This document shows, piece by piece, positions 20,304 through 24,373 of a DNA stretch of 24,373 nt. Source of the DNA: Protostelium mycophagum (Eukaryota > Evosea > Variosea > Protosteliida > Protosteliaceae); contig KV921002.1 in the NCBI GenBank assembly GCA_002081555.1, forward strand, positions 1 through 24,373, read 5' to 3'. Both the position numbers and the translations under genes were made by a program. A model generated the notes under the pieces. That model worked only from the letters and a program-made list of their open reading frames with translations, made no database searches and was not told the origin of the DNA. Numbering within the stretch: the first letter of the stretch is position 1; every line of letters starts with the position of its first letter.

Positions 20304-23081
20304 TTATTTCTTGATTAATCCGAGAAGATGTTCTCTGACACACTTCTTCAGACTTGGGAGATGATATCCTCCCTCTAACACACTGACCACTCTTCCCTTG
20401 CAATACGTGGATGCCAAATCCATCAGTTTGCCGGTCATCACAAAATAGTCTTTTTCTTCGAGCACAAGCCCCTCTTGAATGATTCAATCCAAATGTGATC
20501 AAATATTTTTCATTTCCTTTAAGATAAATGGAAGACATACCAGTCGGATCTTTTTCGTGTGCATCAAAACCCGCAGAAATAATTAACAAGTCGGGTTCGT
20601 ATTTTTTCACGGCAGGAATAATTCTCTGGTCAAATGCTTGATGGAAAGCTGCGGATGCGGTACCATTCGGAAGGCCAACATTGATCACATTGTCAGCTCT
20701 TACGACCTTTCTGCGTTCAGTTTGGTCATCTTTTTGTCGAATCTGATAAATACACACGTCATCACCACCGGTGTGTGGGTACACATCCACTGCGTGAATA
20801 CTCGCAAATAAAAATCCCTCCTTTCCTCCTAATAATTCTTCTGTTCCGTTACCATGGTGAACATCAAAATCTATTCTCATCAGATATCATTACCATGAAT
20901 ATAATCATTAATATATCTTCACTTTGGATAATAATTGCTTAATCTGATTTGTGCAAAAGAAGTGAACGTAAAGATATTAGACTGACCTATAATGGCGATG
21001 CGTTGATATTTGTACTTTTCTCTAGCGTAAATGGCACCGAGAGCGACATTATTTACGATGCAATATCCTTGTGAAGTGGCACCTTCTGTATGTCCGTGGT
21101 GACCACAGTGATGTCCAGGTGGTCTAATTGCACAAAACGCATTTCGATATTTTCTCTCATGAACCTTTTACGGTTAAAAATAATAGAAAGCTTTGCTTAC
21201 TTACAACATCAATTGCGGTTCTTACCGCACCGTTTGCGACAAGGATTGCCTCCCAACTATCTTTTGACAGAAAAGTGTCGCAATCTTCCTCTGCTGGAGA
21301 CGATGCACTTGATAGATTTATTTATAATTAAACATATCATTTTACCTATTATCTCTATATTGCATAAGATGCATTGGTAGATCTGTCTCTGGAACCATTT
21401 TTTGTATTTTTTCCAGATAGTCCGGTTTGTGTGCTGAGAGTAAATCCTCTGTGCTGATCTTCTGAAATTCCTCGATCACAGTAAGGGCCTTTGGGTATCT
21501 ATTTATCATTTCAATATTATGGAAAGCGATTTCTTCCGCCTTTATTATAATATTGAACTCAAATGACGATCGCAATTATTGACAATAAAAAACTTCTCAC
21601 TTTTGTGAAAGATCACCGAGTACGTTTTTAATATTGTCAAGCCTCTCCGGTTTTTCATAGTGCCATTTGGGCACGTAATGCTTTTTGCACAGCTCTGAGT
21701 AAAAGACTGCTGTGGGATGCTCTGATACTACCTCAGGTGATAATACTGTCCCTATCTTTGTTGGCCTATATCAAGTCACACATTTCATCTATTGTCAAAT
21801 GATCACCTCTTGAAGGTCTCTTTTGGACTGTCGTACCCATCCTCTTCCTCTTCTGATATATCTGCATATAAGTTCGGTATTCTCTGCATACATGTCAAAG
21901 TGACATTAAGTGTACAAGATGTCATCATGTCATGATCACGTGATTCAACAAGAGTTCAAAAGGCGTGATCTTATGAACTACCTCTCTTCCTCCTGCAATA
22001 CTCCGCGTGACGCGATCTGTTGGCATCGGCTTCCGTCTTGAGTTTTTCTGTTGTATTCAATATTGTATGTTCCTTCTTTTGAGCTAAATATAGCACAATA
22101 TCACTCTTGAATCTTGTCTTACCACACAAAAATATATTGATTTAATTATCGCGACATCCAAGAATGAGAGTACCAAATTGGAGTACATTGTTTTATAAAG
22201 AATAAATAATTACCTTTTTATCCACCGGCTGTCCAAGACTTTTTTGGATGTCTACCGCTCTGATCCTCATCATTGTAGACTCTGGTTGTAATTCACTGAG
22301 TGACTCCCAAGATTGTTTGCCGTCGACTTCTAATTTCGCCCTATTATTGTTGCTATCAATCTCCAATACGAGACCGCTCAATACTCGAGAGATGTCCTTT
22401 CTGTGGAATTTCACAGGAGACCCAATCGTGATACTCTCCTTCTTATTTACTTTCGATCTGAATAATCCATCAATTCAAAACCATGGTTATCCCGATTATG
22501 ATCAGAGTTGAAGGGATAGAAGACTCACAAAGGTGTGCTCTGAGTTTCCAGTTCTCTCTTGTTGGATTTTACAATTCTAAAGTTGAAGTTCTTCTCTAAG
22601 AGGTTCATACAATCCCCCTCATGCATGGTGGTTCTCTCTCCCGGTTGTAACGTCCTTATTGCTCCGTTTGAATTGGATATTACCTCCATTGCGTTGAGGC
22701 CTTCACAAAATTAATCACATTTATTTAGGCAAGAACGAAGGACTGAATGATACTCACCGATTGCCTCCAGTTCAAATGAACCCAAGTTCTTCATGAGGAG
22801 CTTAGCGTGTCTTCTGGACACATTCATCTTCTTTTGGTTGTCTGCACTACGAATCTTGGAGAGTATGGCTCTGCCGATGTAAATCGGCTCTCCCTCTCTA
22901 ACACATGTTATTTATATCTGAATGGGAGCACAAAGTGTGAGAAAGACAAGCTAGAAATGGAAGATCTCGGTGACAATGATTTAGGTGATTATATGAGTGA
23001 TACAGCCGCTTACTTGATAGGCGTAGTATCGCCAAAGTCTTCAGTGGATTTTAAATAATAGACAAACTTCGTGCTGTCCAT
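20304..23081 (-). CDS. FHA - Tudor-like - class II histone deacetylase fusion protein
   Basis: Twelve exons: 23081-23014, 22897-22758, 22700-22529, 22457-22214, 22105-21982, 21861-21807, 21765-21624 (or -21617), 21539 (or 21532)-21346, 21307-21205, 21164-20987, 20870-20541, 20473-20304; about 640 aa. Residues about 10-125 form an FHA domain: IYIGR, VSRRHAKL, GLNAMEV, LQPGE, EGDCMNL, NFRIV. Residues about 140-195 (GSPVKFHRKDISRVLSG...AKLEVDGKQSWESLSEL) look like a Tudor/SH3-barrel. A charged linker with an EEEED patch follows. The deacetylase has AIRPPGHHCGHHGH, GYCIVNNVALGA, IDFDVHHGNGTEE (Asp and His zinc ligands), SAGFDAHEKDP (third ligand) and VLEGGYHLP, so it should be active. FHA domains bind phosphothreonine, suggesting phosphorylation-guided recruitment to chromatin (inference). 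Start: ATG at 23081. Confidence 0.88.
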
Positions 23082-23343
23082 TTTTCTCTCCTCTAATGCA
23101 CTGCTGCACCCTGCACTGCTTCCCTTTTCACTCTGATAACTTAAGATGTGCATAAGATCAAGGAGATATCACTTGGAAACTTACCTTGTCGTCTGAAGTA
23201 TTTTGACACAGAGAGATGAACCCATCGCTTTGGGTTTCATTTCAATAAAAAAGCGTTTCCTCGTCTCAACCCCAGGGAGGTGTGATCGGCTGATCAGCTC
23301 CTCGAGTACCCATCAACACTGTCTGGTTTCTATTGTACACTGA

Positions 23344-24026
23344 ATTCACTCACTGGCAACTAAGTGTCATGTTGACACTCTTGCCCTCCGATTTTCAGAA
23401 ACCATTAAAAGTGAACTGTACAATCTTCCAAATTTTTTGACATCCAATATCATCGCTAAAACCTGCACGCATGCTCCGAAAACAGCAACCTTTGAGTATG
23501 AAAGCAGCTTATTCCTTGGGAGTTCTGATTCATGAAGCAAGGCACCCAGGGGCTTTAAATCTCAAAGGAGTTGTGCAAAACAATAAAAAATTGATCATTT
23601 TTTTGATTGTTTATCTTCACTCGTTCTTGAAGTCCTCGTGGCTTCTCACAATTCAAACTGTGTTGTGTTGGGCCTCAACTGTGAACATGATGAGATTGTC
23701 ATTGGGCTGGCTTATACACTCGGTGTGATGAAGGTCGCAGGAAAACAAGATGGTGCGACAAGCTCATCGTCCCAGTGGTACAAGAATGACAGGTGAACTT
23801 GGTTCTTTTCCACCGCAGCAGTCACGCGAAGGCCTGTACGTGGCAAAACAATGAAGTGACGATCACCAATAGAAAGGACACTGATGGGCAGGGCATAGGT
23901 ACGTTGAATTTCTTCTGCAGTGGTGAGCATCACGCCGTTGCGTGGTCACGAACATCGGGATCGGAAATAGCGGTTAAAGCGAAAGTTGCAACAGCCGCTA
24001 TTTCCACTGTTGACGACGCAACGTGA
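23344..24026 (+). CDS. unidentified protein, 5' end not determined
   Basis: Exons about 23344-23521, 23633-23792, 23822 (or 23819)-23898 and 23971-24026 keep one frame to a TGA at 24024-24026. The reading (DTLALRFSETIKSELYNLPN..., SNCVVLGLNCEHDEIVIGLAY, QWYKND, CTWQNNEVTIT, VKAKVATAAISTVDDAT) has balanced composition and acceptable splice sites, but I recognise no family. The frame is open back to the TGA at 23341-23343 with no ATG, so a 5' exon is missing or the gene starts through an upstream acceptor. The third acceptor is a NAGNAG (GCAGCAG), and the intron there is only 26-29 nt unless a later acceptor is used. It is divergent from the FHA-HDAC gene and converges on the gene at 24058. Confidence 0.5.
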
Positions 24027-24057
24027 GAATTGTTTGTCTGTTCCGCATACAGTGGGA

Positions 24058-24373
24058 TTATCGTTTGTGTGGTGCAGGTGTAGAATTTGGGAAGGTGTCT
24101 TGAAAATTGAGAATGTCTTCAAGCCCATCAAAATCCAAATCCGAGTTGTCAGGTTCTAACAATTGTCAGTGATATTTTACAAAATTAAGATCTCATATAC
24201 TTAATGGAATTAGAATTGAGAACACCCTCTCTTCTCATCTTCCCACGTTCACATGACACTTGATTGGCAATTGAACCTCGGTCACGATTGGGGAAAAAAG
24301 ATTGCATATCACTTGATTTCTTTCCTTCTAGAATCATCGCCCGGATGGCTATCTCAGCGGGCTCAAGGTGGCG
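24058..24373 (-). CDS. 3' end of a minus-strand gene, possible HTH/Myb-like basic segment, truncated by the window edge
   Basis: Two exons are visible: 24373-24226 and 24155-24058, joined in phase 1 across a 70-nt intron (GTGTTC...GTTAG), ending at TAA 24058-24060. The first reads EPAEIAIRAMILEGKKSSDM then SFFPNRDRGSIANQ and basic residues, with the look of a small helical DNA-binding segment (Myb/SANT or HTH type, weak). The second is acidic (PDNSDLDFDGLEDILNF) and could be an interaction tail. The 5' part lies beyond 24373. Its stop is 31 bp from the stop of the convergent plus-strand gene. Confidence 0.55.

Noticed and set aside
1-24373. tRNA genes, rRNA, CRISPR arrays, insertion sequences, bacterial-type operons
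   Set aside because: I looked for tRNA B-box sequences, regular spacer repeats, transposase motifs and Shine-Dalgarno-led gene runs and saw none. The intron structure is eukaryotic.

Overview
This is a densely packed nuclear segment from a small-genome eukaryote. There are no Shine-Dalgarno-led operons, almost every gene is broken by spliceosomal introns (mostly 35-120 nt, GT...AG, often with CTAAC/CTAAT-like branch sequences just before the acceptor), and gene spacers are often under 100 bp. The gene set (TBP, Tom40, myotubularin, signal-peptide-peptidase family, aminoacylase-1, NAALADase, class II HDAC, small secreted proteins) fits an intron-rich unicellular eukaryote such as an amoebozoan. 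I cannot name the lineage from sequence alone.

Layout: 1-400 holds a possible 3' end of a plus-strand gene. At 647-1200 (-) an uncertain gene stands head to head with a small secreted-protein gene (1228-1854, +). At 2008-6524 (-) is a 19-exon myotubularin whose GRAM and phosphatase domains are preceded by a long helical and Pro/Ser-rich extension. About 860 bp without a recognisable gene (6525-7386) contains strong hairpins. Then come TBP (7387-8360, -), Tom40 (8462-9999, -) and an 18-exon NAALADase-type zinc peptidase (10377-13543, -).

An FAD-dependent amine/amino-acid oxidase (13860-15748, +) carries one apparent single-base frameshift. It converges on a signal-peptide-peptidase-like gene (15777-17022, -) in which all three catalytic motifs are lost. 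Next are a second secreted-protein gene (17048-17925, -), aminoacylase-1 (17971-20070, +) and a 12-exon gene joining an FHA domain, a Tudor-like module and an intact class II histone deacetylase (20304-23081, -). The window ends with an unrecognised plus-strand gene (about 23344-24026) converging on the 3' end of a minus-strand gene that runs off the edge (24058-24373).

The genes are not a pathway; they are ordinary neighbours in a compact genome. For most multi-exon genes I checked exon lengths against splice phase. Myotubularin, TBP, NAALADase, SPP-like and aminoacylase-1 close without a phase error. The most notable items are the FHA-HDAC fusion, the motif-less SPP homologue, the strong over-representation of the palindrome ATGACGTCAT (mostly in introns), and the hairpin-rich unexplained stretch beside TBP.
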